In this document: one piece after another, positions 7,989-16,804 of the stretch
Numbering within the stretch: position 1 is the stretch's first letter
Layout: the number at the start of each line of letters is the position of its first letter
Translations under genes and position numbers: made by a program
NCBI RefSeq assembly: GCF_000423665.1
Contig: NZ_KE384073.1
Coordinates: forward strand, 307,220-371,219
Length of the DNA stretch: 64,000 bases
Direction of reading: 5' to 3'
Source of the DNA: Solirubrobacter soli DSM 22325
GTDB lineage: Bacteria > Actinomycetota > Thermoleophilia > Solirubrobacterales > Solirubrobacteraceae
The notes under the pieces: model-generated
Databases searched by the model: none
What the model was told of the DNA's origin: nothing
What the model saw: the letters and a program-made list of their open reading frames with translations, nothing else

Positions 7989-10900
7989 ATGAGCTCCACG
8001 ACCGTCGCCCACCTGCACGTCCACTCCGAGTACTCGCTGCTCGACGGCGCGTGCAATATCGGCAAGCTCGCCGAGCGCGCGGCCGCCTTCGATCAACCGG
8101 CGATCGGCCTGACCGACCACGGCGTCATGAACGGCGCGGTCGAGCTGTACAAGGCCGCCAAGAAGCACAACGTCAAGCCGTTGCTGGGCCTGGAGGCCTA
8201 CTTCGTCGACGACCGCCATGTGCGCGACCGCAAGGTCGAGCGCAACCACCTGACGCTGCTGGCGGCCAACAACGAGGGCTTCAAGAACCTCACGACGCTC
8301 TCGAGCAAGGGCTTCCTCGAGGGCCTGCACCGCGGCAAGCCGGGCGTGGACCTGGAGCTGCTCTCGATGCACTCGGAGGGCGTCATCGCGCTCTCCGGCT
8401 GCCTGGCGTCGCGGACGAGCCAGCGGATCATGGAGGGCAAGCTCGACGAGGCGCGCGAGCACCTGGACGAGCTGATCCAGATCTTCGGGCCGGAGGACGT
8501 CTACCTCGAGGTCCAGAAGAACGGGCTGACCGAGCAGGACCAGGTCAACGAGGCGATGAAGCGCTTCGCGGCCGAGACGGGTCAGAGCCTCGTCGGCACG
8601 GCGGACGTCCACTACCTGCGCAAGGAGGACTTCCACCACCACGCGGCGCTGCTGTGCGTGCAGACCAAGTCGACGCTGGCCGCGCCGAAGATGTCGTTCT
8701 CCACGAACGAGTTCTATTTGAAGTCCACCGACGAGATGGTGGAGTCGTTCAAGGAGTTCCCGGGCGCGATCGAGTCGACGCTCGAGATCGCCGACCGGTG
8801 CGAGGTGGAGATCGCGCTGGGCGGGCAGCTGATCCCGTCCTTCCCGTGCCCGGACGGGCTGGGGGAGAAGGAGTACCTGCGCAGCCTGGTGCTCGCCGGC
8901 ATGCAGGAGCGCTACGGCGACCCGCTGCCCGCGGACGCCGTCGAGCGCATGGAGATGGAGCTCGGCGTCATCGACAAGATGGGCTTCAACGCCTACTTCC
9001 TGATCGTCTGGGACTTCGTCAACTGGGCGAAGAACAACGGCGTCGCCGTGGGCCCGGGCCGTGGCTCGGCGGCGGGCTCGATCATCGCCTACTCGCTGCG
9101 CATCACCGATGTGGACCCGCTGCGCTACGACCTGCTGTTCGAGCGCTTCCTCAACGCCGAGCGCGTGTCCATGCCGGATATCGATATCGACTTCTCCGTG
9201 CGCGGGCGCGAGCGCGTCATGCAGTACGTGAAGGAGAAGTACGGCACCGAGCGCGTGGCGCAGATCATCACCTTCGGCAAGATGTTCCCGCGCGCGGCGA
9301 CGCGCGACGCCGCGCGCGTGCTGGGGCACGACTACGGCGCGGGGGACAAGCTCGCGAAGCTGATCCCGGACCCGATCATGGGCCGCTCGCCCAGCTTCGC
9401 CGACTGCCTGCAGCCGGGGGAGGACCTGGCGAACGAGTACGCGCGGGACCCGATCGCCAAGCAGATCGTGGACGTCGCGCAGGGGCTGGAGGGGATCGTG
9501 CGCAACGCGTCGATCCACGCGGCCGCGGTCGTGATCTCCGACCGCGACCTGACGGACATCGTGCCGCTGCAGCTGGCCGACGCCGGCACGGGCGAGGACG
9601 GCGCGAAGGTCTACCGGACGGTCACGCAGTTCAGCATGAAGCCGATCGAGGAGATCGGCCTGCTGAAGATGGATTTCCTGGGCCTGCGCAACCTCGACGT
9701 GATCGAGGACGCGCTGGACATCATCGGGCGTTCGACGGGCCAGCGGCCGGACATGGCGACGCTGCCGCTCGACGACAAGAAGACCTACGAGATGATGGCC
9801 CGGGGCGACTCGGTGGGCGTGTTCCAGTTTGAGTCCGAGGGCATGCGCGAGGCACTGCGCAAGGTCAACCCGACCGAGTTCGAGGACCTCGTGGCGCTCG
9901 TGGCGCTCTACCGCCCGGGCGCCATGGACCAGATCCCCGCGTACGCGCGCGGGAAGCGCAACCCGGAGAACATCACCTACATCGACGACCGGCTGCGCCC
10001 GATCACCGAGTCGACCAAGGGCGTGATCCTCTACCAGGAGCAGGCGATGCAGATCGCCAAGCAGCTGGCAGGGTTCAGCGGCCCGAAGGCCGACGACCTC
10101 CGCAAGGCGATCGGCAAGAAGAACCGTGCCGCGATGGCCGAGCTGCAGCCGCTCTTCTTCGAGGGCTGCACGAAGAACGGCGTCGCGCGCGACGTGATGG
10201 AGTCGCTGTGGGCGACCAACGAGAAGTCCGCCGACTACTCGTTCAACAAGTCGCACGCGGCCTGTTACGCGCTGATCTCCTACCGGACGGGCTGGCTGAA
10301 GGCCAACTACCCGGCCGAGTACATGGCGGCGCTGATCTCGTCGGTCATGGACACGAAGGACAAGGTCCCGTTCTTCGTCAACCAGGCCGAGTCGATGGGC
10401 ATCGAGCTGCTGCCGCCGGACGTGAACCTCTCAGACCACGAGTTCATGGTCGTCGAGGGCAACATCCGCTTCGGGCTGGACGCCGTGAAGGGCGTCGGCT
10501 ACGCGGCGGTCGAGGCGATCAAGACCGCGCGCGCCGAGGACGGTGACTTCACGTCGCTGTGGGAGTTCTGCGAGCGGGTGGACGGCCGGGCGGTCAACAA
10601 GCGCTCGATCGAAGCGCTGATCAAGTGCGGCGCGTTCGACTCCACGGGGGCGACGCGCAAGGGCATGCTCGAGGTGCTGGACTCCGCGCAGGCGGCCGGC
10701 CAGCGCGCCCAGCAGGACGCGCAGATGGGTCAGGGCTCGATCTTCGACCTGTTCGACAGCGGTCCCGCCGACAACGCTTCGCCGTTCAACGCGCCCACCT
10801 ACCCGCCGATCCCGATCGAGGAGTTCGACCGCACCGAGCTGCTCGCGATGGAGAAGGAGTCGATCGGCATCTTCATCTCCGAGCACCCGCTCAAGCGGGT

Positions 10901-11510
10901 CCGCGAGGCGCTGAGGATGAAGTCGGATTGCTCGACCGACAAGGTGATCGATCAGAAGGACGGCGACTGGGTCAAGGTCGGCGGCATGATCACCGAGTCC
11001 AAGAAGATCCGCACGCGGTCGGGCTCGACGATGATGTTCGCGACGCTGGACGACCTCGAGGGCTCGGTCGAGATCGTGGTCTTCGAGAAGGCGCTGGCCG
11101 CTGCCGAGGGCGTGATCGCCGACGACGCGATCGTGCTCGTGCGCGGCCGCGTGGATCACAAAGAGGCCGGCAAGGTCTGCATCATCGTCCAGGACGTGGA
11201 CAAGTTCGACCCGTCCGACGCGGAGATCGAGAAGGCCAAGGCGCAGGTGGCGAAGATCGCCGCGCAGCGCCCGAGCGCCTTCAAGCGCCGCGTGAACGCG
11301 GCCCAGTTGCCGGCGACGGTGATCGACGACCTCCGCGAGCTCTTCGAGCGCTATCCGGGCGACATGGAGTTCGTGCTGATCATGCAGACCCGGACGGGCG
11401 AGCGGCGGCTGAAGTTCGGTGACGCCTACAAGGTCAAGGGCGGCGACGCCGGGTTCAAGGCCGAGCTCAACGGCCTGCTCCCGGCGATGGCGGTGTCGGC
11501 GGCCGCCTGA
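7989..11510 (+). CDS. dnaE: DNA polymerase III alpha subunit
   Basis: 1173 residues, normal for the replicative polymerase of Actinomycetota. The N-terminal PHP domain starts at residue 6 (HLHVHSEYSLLDGA) with LTDHGVMNGAVELYKAAKK. The polymerase active site is at about 395-401 (MPDIDIDFS), just after GPGRGSAAGSIIAYSL. The C-terminal half has YRPGAMDQIP, the helix-hairpin-helix region near IEALIKCGAFD, and an OB fold at about 993-1075 (VKVGGMITESKKIRTRSG). The PHP metal ligands look retained (HLHVH; ADVHYLRKED), consistent with an intrinsic proofreading activity as known in actinobacterial DnaE1. Upstream in-frame ATG codons belong to the antisense of the neighbouring gene. Confidence 0.97.
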   Translation: MSSTTVAHLHVHSEYSLLDGACNIGKLAERAAAFDQPAIGLTDHGVMNGAVELYKAAKKHNVKPLLGLEAYFVDDRHVRDRKVERNHLTLLAANNEGFKNLTTLSSKGFLEGLHRGKPGVDLELLSMHSEGVIALSGCLASRTSQRIMEGKLDEAREHLDELIQIFGPEDVYLEVQKNGLTEQDQVNEAMKRFAAETGQSLVGTADVHYLRKEDFHHHAALLCVQTKSTLAAPKMSFSTNEFYLKSTDEMVESFKEFPGAIESTLEIADRCEVEIALGGQLIPSFPCPDGLGEKEYLRSLVLAGMQERYGDPLPADAVERMEMELGVIDKMGFNAYFLIVWDFVNWAKNNGVAVGPGRGSAAGSIIAYSLRITDVDPLRYDLLFERFLNAERVSMPDIDIDFSVRGRERVMQYVKEKYGTERVAQIITFGKMFPRAATRDAARVLGHDYGAGDKLAKLIPDPIMGRSPSFADCLQPGEDLANEYARDPIAKQIVDVAQGLEGIVRNASIHAAAVVISDRDLTDIVPLQLADAGTGEDGAKVYRTVTQFSMKPIEEIGLLKMDFLGLRNLDVIEDALDIIGRSTGQRPDMATLPLDDKKTYEMMARGDSVGVFQFESEGMREALRKVNPTEFEDLVALVALYRPGAMDQIPAYARGKRNPENITYIDDRLRPITESTKGVILYQEQAMQIAKQLAGFSGPKADDLRKAIGKKNRAAMAELQPLFFEGCTKNGVARDVMESLWATNEKSADYSFNKSHAACYALISYRTGWLKANYPAEYMAALISSVMDTKDKVPFFVNQAESMGIELLPPDVNLSDHEFMVVEGNIRFGLDAVKGVGYAAVEAIKTARAEDGDFTSLWEFCERVDGRAVNKRSIEALIKCGAFDSTGATRKGMLEVLDSAQAAGQRAQQDAQMGQGSIFDLFDSGPADNASPFNAPTYPPIPIEEFDRTELLAMEKESIGIFISEHPLKRVREALRMKSDCSTDKVIDQKDGDWVKVGGMITESKKIRTRSGSTMMFATLDDLEGSVEIVVFEKALAAAEGVIADDAIVLVRGRVDHKEAGKVCIIVQDVDKFDPSDAEIEKAKAQVAKIAAQRPSAFKRRVNAAQLPATVIDDLRELFERYPGDMEFVLIMQTRTGERRLKFGDAYKVKGGDAGFKAELNGLLPAMAVSAAA

Positions 11511-11579
11511 TGTTGAAGGCGGTGCAGCCCTTCCGCCCCACCCCGATCATCCGACCTTAACGCGCGAACCCTCGCGGGC

Positions 11580-12455
11580 TTAGGCGCTGCCGAGGCGCTC
11601 GGCCAGCCCGCGCGCGCGCAGGTCATACGCCCACGCGACGTCGACCGGCTCGATCTCCTTGCCGGACCGCCCGGGGCCTTCCAGGATCGCCGGAAGGCCC
11701 TCGAAGCGCGCCTCCGAGAGGAACGCGATCATCCCGTCGAGCCCGATCTCGCCGTCGCCCGGGTTGACGTGGCGGTCGCGGTTCGAACCCAGCGGGGTCA
11801 TCGAGTCGTTGACGTGCAGGGCCTGCAGGCGCTCGCAGCCGACCACCTTGTCGAACTCGTCGATCACGCCCGCCAGCGACTCGCGCGTGCGGACGTCGTA
11901 GCCGGAGGCGAACAGGTGGCACGAGTCCAGGCACACGCCGAGGCGCTTCTGGCCGCCCGCGGCCTCCAGGAGCCCAGCGAGCTCCTCGAAGGAGCGCCCG
12001 AGCGTCCCACCCGCTCCGGCCGTGTCCTCGAGCAGCAGCGGGCACTCCTCGGACTCGGCCAGCGCCTCTTTGATCACGACGCCGGCGCGTTTGACCGCAT
12101 CTTTCGCGGAACCGCCGTTTTTCAACGCCGATCCCGGATGCAGGACGACGCCCGTGGCCTTTAGCTGCGCTCCAGCGTTCAACGCCACAGTGAGAGCAGT
12201 GAGTGACTTGTCACGAATCTCCGGGTCCTCGGACGCGCAATTGAGCAGATAGACCGCATGGATCACGACCTGCTCAACGTTGGAGCCGTCCATCGCCTCG
12301 TGGAACGCGGCGACCTCTTCGTCGTGGTAGACGCGCCCCTTCCACTGCCGCGGATTCTGATTGAAGATCTGGATCGAGCGGCAGCCGCGCTCCTCGCCCC
12401 GCTCCACGGCCTTGGCCGGGCCGCCGCTGGGGGAGACGTGGGCGCCGATCAACAT
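11580..12455 (-). CDS. nfo: endonuclease IV (AP endonuclease)
   Basis: 291 residues from the ATG at 12455. It hydrolyses DNA 5' to abasic sites in base-excision repair, using three zinc ions in a TIM barrel. Metal-site motifs are all present: IGAHVSPSGG, HAVYLLN, VLHPGSALKNG, LLEDTAGAGG, CLDSCHLFASGYDV, HVNDSMTPLGSNRDRH and AILEGPG. The start is 15 bases from the divergent gltX start, so the two genes share a promoter region. The frame stays open upstream through gltX antisense; that extension is not real. All expected ligands are intact. Confidence 0.95.
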   Translation of the reverse strand: MLIGAHVSPSGGPAKAVERGEERGCRSIQIFNQNPRQWKGRVYHDEEVAAFHEAMDGSNVEQVVIHAVYLLNCASEDPEIRDKSLTALTVALNAGAQLKATGVVLHPGSALKNGGSAKDAVKRAGVVIKEALAESEECPLLLEDTAGAGGTLGRSFEELAGLLEAAGGQKRLGVCLDSCHLFASGYDVRTRESLAGVIDEFDKVVGCERLQALHVNDSMTPLGSNRDRHVNPGDGEIGLDGMIAFLSEARFEGLPAILEGPGRSGKEIEPVDVAWAYDLRARGLAERLGSA

Positions 12456-12460
12456 AGGAT
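12455..12460 (+). promoter_or_regulatory. -10-like box TAGGAT for gltX
   Basis: TAGGAT ends 10 bases before the gltX ATG and overlaps the first base of the divergent nfo start codon, so gltX transcription and nfo translation initiation use the same DNA. Confidence 0.4.
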
Positions 12461-12470
12461 GATGTGAACC

Positions 12471-13799
12471 ATGCGGGTGCGTTTTCCTCCATCGCCGACC
12501 GGCGCGTTGCACATCGGCAACGCGAGGACGGCACTGTACAACTGGCTTCTCGCGCGGGGCTCGGGCGGCGAGCTCGTCCTGCGGATCGAGGACACCGATC
12601 GCGAACGTTCCACGGCTGAGAACGTCCAGCTGATCTTCGACAGCCTCGAATGGCTCGGCATCGACTGGGACGAGGGGCCGATCTACCAGACGTCCAACGC
12701 GCCCCGGCATGCCGAGGTCGTTCAGCAGCTGCTCGACTCCGGGCAGGCCTATCGATCCACCGCCGGCGCGGAGGAGGTCAAGGCCTTCAAGGAGGCCAAT
12801 GGCAATCGCGGCTTCCGCGGCTCCGACGAGGGCACGGGCGCCGTGCGCCTGCGGATGCCCGACGAGGGCGTGACGCTGGTCCGGGACGTGATCCGCGGCG
12901 AGAGCGCGTTCGAGAACGTCCTCCAGGACGATCTCGTGATCGCCCGCGCGGACGGGACGCCGATCTACCACCTCGCGGTGGTCGTCGACGACCACGACGC
13001 CGGGATCACGCACGTCGTGCGCGGGGCGGACCACTACTCCAACACCCCCAAGCACATCCGGATCTACGAGGCGATGGGCGCGGAACTGCCGACGTTCGCC
13101 CACCTTCCGCTGCTCCATGGGCCGGATGGGAAGAAGCTTTCGAAGCGACACGGCGCAGCTTCGGTTCAAGATCTGCGCAATTCGGGGTATCTACGCGAGG
13201 CGGTGATCAACTACCTCGCGCTCCTGGGCTGGGGCTACGACGAGACGACGACGTTCTTCAGCATCGAGGAGCTCCAGCAGCTGTTCTCGCTCGAGCGCGT
13301 CTCGAAGAACCCGGCGGTCTTCGACGAGCAGAAGCTGCGGTGGATCAACGGCCGCTACGTGCGCGAGCTCTCGCAGGACGATCTCACGCACCGGCTCGAG
13401 GACTTCACGGGTCGGACGGGTCTGGCCGGCGCGGTCGCGATCACCCAGGAGAAGATCTCCACGCTCGACGAGTTCTGGAAGCTCGCCGCGTCCTTCTACG
13501 ACGGGCCGGTGGACGACCCCAAGGCGCGCGAGAAGTTCCTCGAGCCGCGCGAGTCCAAGGAGGCCTTGGCGGACGTGCGCGACGCGCTCGTGGAGCTGGC
13601 GGAGCCCTGGACCGAGGGGAGTGTCGAGGAGGCGCTGCGCGGCGTCGCCGAGCGGACGGAGCGCAAACCGAAGCAACTCTTCCAGCCTCTACGCGTTGCA
13701 TTGACAGGAACGACCGTCTCACCCGGTATCTTCGAGACCGTCGCGCTGCTGGGGCGCGATGAGACACTCGGCAGAGTGGGGCGCGCGCTTGAGGCGTAG
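12471..13799 (+). CDS. gltX: glutamyl-tRNA synthetase
   Basis: 442 residues. Class I aminoacyl-tRNA synthetase that charges tRNA-Glu, and possibly tRNA-Gln in organisms relying on GatCAB. The HIGH motif is HIGN at residues 14-17 in PSPTGALHIGNARTALYNWL, and the KMSKS motif is KLSKRH at about 224. ILRIEDTDRERST is also typical (here LRIEDTDRERST). The C-terminal anticodon-binding helices include FNEQKL-like FDEQKLRWINGRYVREL. Slightly shorter than the usual 470-490 residues. The ATG at 12471 is favoured because MRVRFPPSPTG is the normal N-terminus. Confidence 0.96.
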   Translation: MRVRFPPSPTGALHIGNARTALYNWLLARGSGGELVLRIEDTDRERSTAENVQLIFDSLEWLGIDWDEGPIYQTSNAPRHAEVVQQLLDSGQAYRSTAGAEEVKAFKEANGNRGFRGSDEGTGAVRLRMPDEGVTLVRDVIRGESAFENVLQDDLVIARADGTPIYHLAVVVDDHDAGITHVVRGADHYSNTPKHIRIYEAMGAELPTFAHLPLLHGPDGKKLSKRHGAASVQDLRNSGYLREAVINYLALLGWGYDETTTFFSIEELQQLFSLERVSKNPAVFDEQKLRWINGRYVRELSQDDLTHRLEDFTGRTGLAGAVAITQEKISTLDEFWKLAASFYDGPVDDPKAREKFLEPRESKEALADVRDALVELAEPWTEGSVEEALRGVAERTERKPKQLFQPLRVALTGTTVSPGIFETVALLGRDETLGRVGRALEA

Positions 13800-13820
13800 T
13801 CGGCGGGATAGGAGGGGTAA

Positions 13821-15029
13821 ATGGCGGGGGCCTCAACCATTGGTCCAGCGGTGCCGATACAGGGTCAAGGTGACTTTGTGATGACGCCTGGCCAAACTCC
13901 AGAACCACTCGCTGCGGCCGATGACTCACTCATGAGCACCGCAACCGCACCGGCCGCCGTCCGGCCCCGCCCCCGCGGCGACGCGCCGTACGCCGTCGTC
14001 GGCCGTCCTCGTAATGAGGGTCACGGCAAGCGACTGACCGCTGCGTTCGAGGCCCTCGAGGTCTTCCCGGCGCTCGCCGAGTCGCGGAACCGCCTGCTTG
14101 CCCTCATCTCCGAGGACAAGCCGTCGACCGCCGACGTCGTCCGCGCGATCGAGTCCGACGTCGCGCTCGTCATCTCCGTCATGCGTCTGGCCAACGGCCT
14201 CGACTCCCCGCGTCGCGGCCAGGTCGAGTCGGTCGTCGGCTCCGTCGAAGTGCTCTCGCCCGAGGCCGTCCAGCGCCTCGCCGCCAACGCCGAGACCTTC
14301 GAGTTCTTCGAGCGGGGCAAGACCTGGGACGCCGCCCCCGAGCGCTTCCGCCTGCACGCCGTCGCCGTCCAGCGCGCCGCCGACCGCCTCGCGTCGGCCG
14401 CCGGCTACGCCTACCGCGATCGTCTGCTCGTCACCGCCCTCCTGCACGACGTCGGCAAGCTCGTGCTCATGCACGCCTACCCGGGCTACCCGAAGCAGGT
14501 CCACGGGCCCGCCCGCACGCCCGAGGAGCGCCTGCACTACGAGCGTCGCGAGCTCGGCGTCGACCACGCGCTGGTCGGCGGCGTGTTGGCTCGCCGCTGG
14601 AACCTCCCGAACGCGGTGGCTTCCGCCATCGAGCGCCATCACTCCGACGACGCCCAGGGCGACGCGGCCTTCGTCCGCCTGGCCGACATGCTCGCCCACT
14701 ACTCCCAGGGCTCGCCCGTGAGCTCCACCGAGCTCCTGCGTGCGGCCCGCACCGTCGGCTTCGGCCCCAGCGAGCTCCGCGCCGTGCTCTACGACCTGCC
14801 GTACCCGTCCAACGACCGCCCGCGCGCCGTCGAGCCCTGCCCGCTCTCCACCCGCGAGCTGGACGTCCTCAAGCGCCTCGCCCAGGGCATGGTCTACAAG
14901 CAGATCGCGCTCGAGCTCTCGTTGAGCACCAGCACGGTCCGCACCCACCTCCACAACATCTACGGCAAGCTCGGCGCCGTCGACCGCGCCCAGGCCGTGT
15001 TGCACGCGACGGAACGCGGCTGGCTCTAG
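13821..15029 (+). CDS. HDOD-domain protein with LuxR-type DNA-binding C-terminus
   Basis: 402 residues. AGGAGG lies a few bases upstream of the ATG at 13821, one of the clearest ribosome sites in the window, so the 50-residue disordered N-terminus is real. Residues about 60-300 form an HDOD domain (IESDVALVISVMRLANGLDS; LLVTALLHDVGKLVLMHAYPG; VDHALVGGVLARRWNLPN; AIERHHSDDAQG), helical modules used in signalling proteins. Residues about 335-402 form a LuxR/GerE helix-turn-helix (LSTRELDVLKRLAQGMVYKQIA; TVRTHLHNIYGKLG). It is probably a one-component sensor-regulator whose input is unknown. HD motif residues are partly present, so phosphohydrolase activity cannot be ruled out. Confidence 0.82.
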   Translation: MAGASTIGPAVPIQGQGDFVMTPGQTPEPLAAADDSLMSTATAPAAVRPRPRGDAPYAVVGRPRNEGHGKRLTAAFEALEVFPALAESRNRLLALISEDKPSTADVVRAIESDVALVISVMRLANGLDSPRRGQVESVVGSVEVLSPEAVQRLAANAETFEFFERGKTWDAAPERFRLHAVAVQRAADRLASAAGYAYRDRLLVTALLHDVGKLVLMHAYPGYPKQVHGPARTPEERLHYERRELGVDHALVGGVLARRWNLPNAVASAIERHHSDDAQGDAAFVRLADMLAHYSQGSPVSSTELLRAARTVGFGPSELRAVLYDLPYPSNDRPRAVEPCPLSTRELDVLKRLAQGMVYKQIALELSLSTSTVRTHLHNIYGKLGAVDRAQAVLHATERGWL

Positions 15030-15072
15030 TCCTTCGTCGCGGCCTCGCGCGCTCGCGCGCCGGGTCGCATGT

Positions 15073-15078
15073 CAGGAT
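15073..15078 (+). promoter_or_regulatory. -10-like box CAGGAT, leaderless spacing
   Basis: CAGGAT ends 6 bases before the GTG at 15085, leaderless spacing for the Rrf2 gene. Confidence 0.3.
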
Positions 15079-15084
15079 TGGCCC

Positions 15085-15477
15085 GTGCTCTCGATCACGA
15101 CCAAATCGCCCTACGCGATCCGCGCGCTGGCCGAACTCGCCCGCACCGGCGGCGCCGGCCCGGTCCCGATCGGCGAGCTCGCCCGCCGCCGCGACGTCCC
15201 GGTCCAGTTCCTCGAGCAGCTCTTCGCCGTCCTCCGCCGCGCAGGCATCCTCCGCTCCCAACGCGGCGTCAAGGGCGGCTACGCCTTCGCCCGCGAACCG
15301 GGCGAGGTGACCGTGCTCGAGGTCGTCGAGCTCCTCGACGGCCGCCTCGGCGCCGAAGCCGAAGGCATCTTCGCCGAAGCCGCCGCCGCAGCCCGCGCCG
15401 TCCTCGCCAAGACGACCATCCTCGACGTCGTCGACCGCGAGAACCAGGCCGCGGGCGCGACGATGTACTACATCTAG
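15085..15477 (+). CDS. Rrf2-family transcriptional regulator without iron-sulfur cysteines
   Basis: 130 residues from a GTG start. The winged-helix N-terminus is typical of Rrf2 proteins: YAIRALAELAR, PIGELARRRDVPVQFLEQLFAVLRRAGILRSQRGVKGGY. IscR and NsrR hold a Fe-S cluster with three cysteines near residues 90-105; this protein has no cysteine at all, so it cannot bind such a cluster and belongs with the cluster-free group (CymR- or RsrR-unlike). The C-terminus EGIFAEAAAAARAVLAKTTILDVV is the dimerisation helix. No iron-sulfur assembly genes are adjacent. Target unknown. Confidence 0.85.
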   Translation: MLSITTKSPYAIRALAELARTGGAGPVPIGELARRRDVPVQFLEQLFAVLRRAGILRSQRGVKGGYAFAREPGEVTVLEVVELLDGRLGAEAEGIFAEAAAAARAVLAKTTILDVVDRENQAAGATMYYI

Positions 15478-15627
15478 TTAGATCGCCGTTTGCAGGGCCT
15501 TTTGGCTCTGCGGGCACGATGTGACCCGGCTGGGTCCGGTCGAATCCGGCCGAATCCGGGGTGGACTGTCCCGTGGGAGTGGCGCGTCGGCGCTCGTGGG
15601 GGTTCGACCACGGATCCGGCCACCCGT

Positions 15628-15816
15628 TCGTTGACCCGTTCGACCTACGCCTCGATGTCGATCGCGGCCGGCGTCAACGCCCACGCCCTCTGCCGCTACA
15701 TGGGCCACAGCTCCATCGCCGTCACCTTCGACCTCTACGGCCACCTCTTCCCAGGCAACGAGTCCGAGTCCGCCGCCCTCCTCGACGCCTTCCTCGACCG
15801 AGCGTTCCTGGCCTGA
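15628..15816 (+). pseudogene. tyrosine-recombinase (integrase) C-terminal remnant
   Basis: Only the last 60 residues of a phage-type integrase survive: STYASMSIAAGVNAHALCRY, MGHSSIAVTFDLYGHLFPG, then ESESAALLDAFL. The second catalytic box keeps R but reads RSTYAS instead of R-H-x-x-A, the GHSS histidine box is present, and the nucleophile tyrosine lies in DLYGHL. The sequence before about 15628 does not resemble the catalytic domain. This is an inactive stub marking an old integration event at the left edge of the accessory zone. No tRNA or clear attachment site adjoins it. Confidence 0.72.
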
Positions 15817-15819
15817 CCC

Positions 15820-15848
15820 TTGAACTTCGGCGTCCTAAATCCGATAAT
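15820..15848 (+). promoter_or_regulatory. sigma-70-type leaderless promoter of the phd/vapC pair
   Basis: -35 TTGAAC at 15820-15825, a 17-base spacer and -10 GATAAT at 15843-15848, then 7 bases to the GTG at 15856. This is the best promoter in the window, and it argues that the in-frame TTG at 15820 is the -35 box and not a start codon. Confidence 0.7.
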
Positions 15849-15855
15849 CAGATTC

Positions 15856-16113
15856 GTGAGCGAGATCAGCGCTACCGAAGCTTCCAAGCGCTTCGCCGAC
15901 CTCCTCGACGCGGTCGAGCACCGCGGCGAGACGTTCACGGTCGTGCGCCGCGGCCGCGTGGTCGCGACCATCGCCCCGGCCCGCCGCGGAACCGGAGCTG
16001 ACCTGCGCCGCATCCTCGCCGAGCACCCGCCCGACGACCGCTGGGCCGATGACCTCGAGGATCTGCGCCGCTTCGCCGGCGAGGCCCCGACCACCGACCC
16101 GTGGAACGACTGA
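15856..16113 (+). CDS. Phd/YefM-type antitoxin
   Basis: 85 residues from GTG at 15856 (VSEISATEASKRFADLLD). The Phd/YefM N-terminal DNA-binding fold is clear: SATEASKRFADLLDAVEHRGETFTVVRRGRVVATIAP. The C-terminal part (ILAEHPPDDRWADDLEDLRR) is the toxin-wrapping segment. Its stop overlaps the vapC-like toxin start by 13 bases, so the two are translationally coupled. These antitoxins neutralise the toxin and repress their own promoter; the leaderless promoter just upstream is the likely operator. Confidence 0.85.
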   Translation: MSEISATEASKRFADLLDAVEHRGETFTVVRRGRVVATIAPARRGTGADLRRILAEHPPDDRWADDLEDLRRFAGEAPTTDPWND

Positions 16114-16505
16114 TCGTCGACACGGGCGTGCTGATCGCGATCGAGCGCGGCCGCCAGATCGACGAGAGCCTGCTCCCCGACGACGCGGACATCGCGATCG
16201 CCGCGATCACCGCGTCTGAGCTGATGGTCCGCGTCGAACTCGCCGACGCCCAGCGCCAGCCGGCGCGCAAGGCCACCGTCGGCGCGATCCTCGCCACGTT
16301 CGACGTCATCGCCTTCGACATCGACGTCGCCCGCCACCACGCCGCCCTACTGGCTCACGCGCGCCGCACGGGCCGCCCGCGGGGAGCGCACGACCTCCAG
16401 ATCGCAGCAACCGCGCGCGCAACGCGCCGCGTGCTGATCACAACCGACGCGCAGGCGTTCGACGATCTCCCCGCGGTCGACCACCGCGTAATCCCGCCCC
16501 GCTAG
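16101..16505 (+). CDS. vapC: PIN-domain ribonuclease toxin (VapC family)
   Basis: 134 residues from GTG at 16101, overlapping the antitoxin stop. All PIN-domain acidic residues are in place: D in LIVDTGVLIA, E in ITASELMVRV, D in GAHDLQIAATA and D in LITTDAQAF. VapC toxins are Mg-dependent RNases, often cutting tRNA or rRNA. The gene seems complete and functional by sequence. A degenerate second copy with close nucleotide similarity lies at 21620-21805. Confidence 0.88.
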   Translation: MERLIVDTGVLIAIERGRQIDESLLPDDADIAIAAITASELMVRVELADAQRQPARKATVGAILATFDVIAFDIDVARHHAALLAHARRTGRPRGAHDLQIAATARATRRVLITTDAQAFDDLPAVDHRVIPPR

Positions 16506-16800
16506 CGATCATCACGGAGGAGGAGTCCCAGAGACTCGGAAATCCACAAGAGGAGCACACTGCGTCCCCTCCGGTCCCGTCACGGGAACCCACCGGTGCG
16601 CGTCCCACGGGGCGGCGACGAGCGCTCCGCACCACGCGGATTCGAACTCTTGAGCGCGCCAGATCCTGTCCTGTCGAGGTGCTTCACTCGCTCGGGTGAG
16701 CCTGGCAGAACCAGATACCGGACGGAGTCGGAGACATCGAGCGGAACGGGGATGGCTTCACCGGCAGCGTCTCGCTCCCGGTCGAAGAGGACGGGTTCTT
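16506..16800. other. degenerate stretch without recognisable gene
   Basis: No ORF here looks coding. It contains a TTCGAACTC stretch at about 16642 that resembles the T-arm of a minus-strand tRNA, but the stem does not pair, so no tRNA is called. Confidence 0.4.
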
Positions 16801-16804
16801 CGGT

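Noticed and set aside
6834..10256. 1140-residue minus-strand frame through dnaE
   Set aside because: The upper two thirds are antisense to dnaE; only the SelA-like part from 7913 is protein-like.
15820..15855. TTG start giving a longer Phd antitoxin
   Set aside because: The TTG is part of a -35 box of a promoter ending 7 bases before a GTG that starts the family's normal N-terminus.
16640..16650. TTCGAACT stretch resembling a tRNA T-arm on the minus strand
   Set aside because: The flanking five-base stems do not pair and no acceptor or anticodon arm is found.
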